A stretch of 7,308 nucleotides of DNA from Planctomycetota bacterium (GTDB lineage Bacteria; Planctomycetota; Phycisphaerae; WQYP01), in the NCBI GenBank assembly GCA_021785155.1, contig JAJYGE010000081.1, forward strand, positions 1 to 7,308, in the 5' to 3' direction. The notes below the pieces were generated by a model. That model was not told where the DNA came from, did not search any database, and saw only the letters and a list, made by a program, of their open reading frames with translations. Within the stretch, counting starts at the first letter, position 1; every line of letters starts with the position of its first letter. Shown here piece by piece: positions 6,160 through 7,308 of this stretch. A program made the translations under genes and the position numbers.

Positions 6160-7308
6160 TCAAGGGGTTTGCACCCGCGTGGCCGCTATGCGCAGCACCG
6201 TCAGAGAATAAGGCGCGAAGGTGTACTGAAAATTTAATGCGTTCACGGGGAACGCGGATTGTTTCGGCACAACCCGTGACGGATGATGAAACGTATTGTC
6301 CAGACCTGGATTCTTCTCCTGCAGGATAACTGCCGTGCCGGCGCTGGCGATTTTTGCGAAGCCCTTCAAATCAATCGCGGCAGGCATGGCGTGAGGCGAC
6401 GCATTGTCCGCTTTGATAATCAACAGAGGCTTATTGGCGGATATCCCCGCATCAGCAATAAATCGCGGCGGACGCCCGGCAGCGTTGTTGGCACCCGAAA
6501 ACGTTACCCGCGTAGGATAAACCACAGCCGGCTTATTGTGATTGAATACATATTGCGCCCAGTAGGAGCTGCGGCCAAAAGCGGCTTTATCATTAAATTC
6601 AATGAGGTTCATGCGGCACGGAACAGCACCGGTGTTGTCCAATGTCACACCATAGGAAGCCAATTTTACGACATCACAATTTCGTTCCATACCGATCATA
6701 AATGCGGCCTCGGCGAGCGTGGATCGGAAATCTCCATATTTTGAATGGGTCTGTCCAACCGCATATTCACCCACAAACACGTCCGCGGCGGTCCGAGGAT
6801 ACCGGTTGTACATATCGGCATGATTCCAGAACCATCTCTGACTCGGATAATAATGCGAATCAATCATGCTTAATGGGCCGGAGGGAATACCGCCCCAATC
6901 ATCAGCTATTGGAATAATATCGGGAAATGCCCGGCGCAACGCCCGCGCCATGATCTTGTAGTTATGGTTATACGATGGACCGCCATTTTCATTGCCAATT
7001 TCAAGATACTTCAGAGCGAACCGCGCGGGGTGGCCATATCTGGCGCGTAACGCGCCCCATCGGGTGTCACCGGGATCACAGGCAAACGCCACCGCAGTGA
7101 GCATCTGATGTATGTACACATTGAGATTTGTTCCCGGAATAGTTGGAGCGTTATGCAGCAATCCGGCACTGGTACAATATAACGGCGTAGCGCCAATGCG
7201 TTGCGCCAGTTCCAGCCAACCCAAATATCCAAAGCCATCGGTGTCACGATATCCCCAGTAGTTGACGTGTCCGGGCCGATCTATCATCGGACCCACTGTT
7301 TGCCGCCA
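6160..7308 (-). CDS. GH51 alpha-L-arabinofuranosidase, C-terminal part (truncated by window edge)
   Basis: About 382 residues of the C-terminal part are present; the start is beyond position 7308. Codons upstream of the GTG at 7294-7296 continue the frame as W-R-Q-T, and WRQTVGPMIDRPGHVNYWGY matches the family, so that GTG is not the start. The enzyme should release terminal alpha-L-arabinofuranosyl residues from arabinan or arabinoxylan by a retaining mechanism. The catalytic barrel shows KYLEIGNENGG with the acid/base Glu (codon 6988-6990), DSHYYP, VFVGEYA with the nucleophile Glu (codon 6766-6768), and EAAFMIGMERNCDVVKLASY. A C-terminal beta-sandwich ends FAPYSLTVLRIAA. Both catalytic glutamates are intact. 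The signal peptide and any N-terminal carbohydrate-binding domain would lie outside the window, so location cannot be judged. It is convergent with the malic enzyme gene and shares its terminator. Confidence 0.9.
   Translation of the reverse strand, partial: WRQTVGPMIDRPGHVNYWGYRDTDGFGYLGWLELAQRIGATPLYCTSAGLLHNAPTIPGTNLNVYIHQMLTAVAFACDPGDTRWGALRARYGHPARFALKYLEIGNENGGPSYNHNYKIMARALRRAFPDIIPIADDWGGIPSGPLSMIDSHYYPSQRWFWNHADMYNRYPRTAADVFVGEYAVGQTHSKYGDFRSTLAEAAFMIGMERNCDVVKLASYGVTLDNTGAVPCRMNLIEFNDKAAFGRSSYWAQYVFNHNKPAVVYPTRVTFSGANNAAGRPPRFIADAGISANKPLLIIKADNASPHAMPAAIDLKGFAKIASAGTAVILQEKNPGLDNTFHHPSRVVPKQSAFPVNALNFQYTFAPYSLTVLRIAATRVQTP

Overview
The window looks like chromosomal DNA from a free-living bacterium, most likely a Planctomycetota member (Phycisphaerae-like) or a relative in the PVC group. 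The main pointer is the large membrane protein combining a von Willebrand A (VWA) domain with a catalytically dead class I glutamine-amidotransferase-like fold, an architecture I associate mainly with Planctomycetes. Short AT-rich 'AAATTTGAGATT' and 'ATCCGTG' repeats between genes fit this. The assignment is inference from gene content, not from a phylogenetic marker.

Layout. Bases 1-474 hold no convincing gene. They contain three 9-nt 'ATCCGTG' repeats, a GC-rich hairpin and a 14-nt AT-rich repeat pair. Three genes follow on the plus strand: a complete DUF1015-family protein (475-1812), the VWA/GATase-like membrane protein (start revised to 2078, ending at 4531) and an ACT-domain NAD(P)-dependent malic enzyme (4700-6121). 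A strong hairpin at 6134-6158 separates the malic enzyme from a convergent minus-strand gene. That gene is the C-terminal part of a GH51 alpha-L-arabinofuranosidase (stop at 6160) and runs off the right edge of the window.

The most unusual structure lies between the DUF1015 gene and the VWA gene. A 186-bp segment (1826-2011) is bounded by imperfect 25-bp terminal inverted repeats (20 of 25 matching) and flanked on both sides by a perfect 10-bp direct repeat, GGTTTGACGG. This is the signature of a small non-autonomous transposable element (MITE-like) with its target-site duplication. Its interior can form several further stems, one with a G-U wobble. Removing the element and one repeat copy would leave an ancestral intergenic gap of about 69 bp.

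The genes do not form an obvious pathway. Malic enzyme is central carbon metabolism, the GH51 enzyme is plant-polysaccharide degradation, and the VWA protein and DUF1015 have no firm biochemical role. I see no defence system, CRISPR array, tRNA, rRNA or phage gene.
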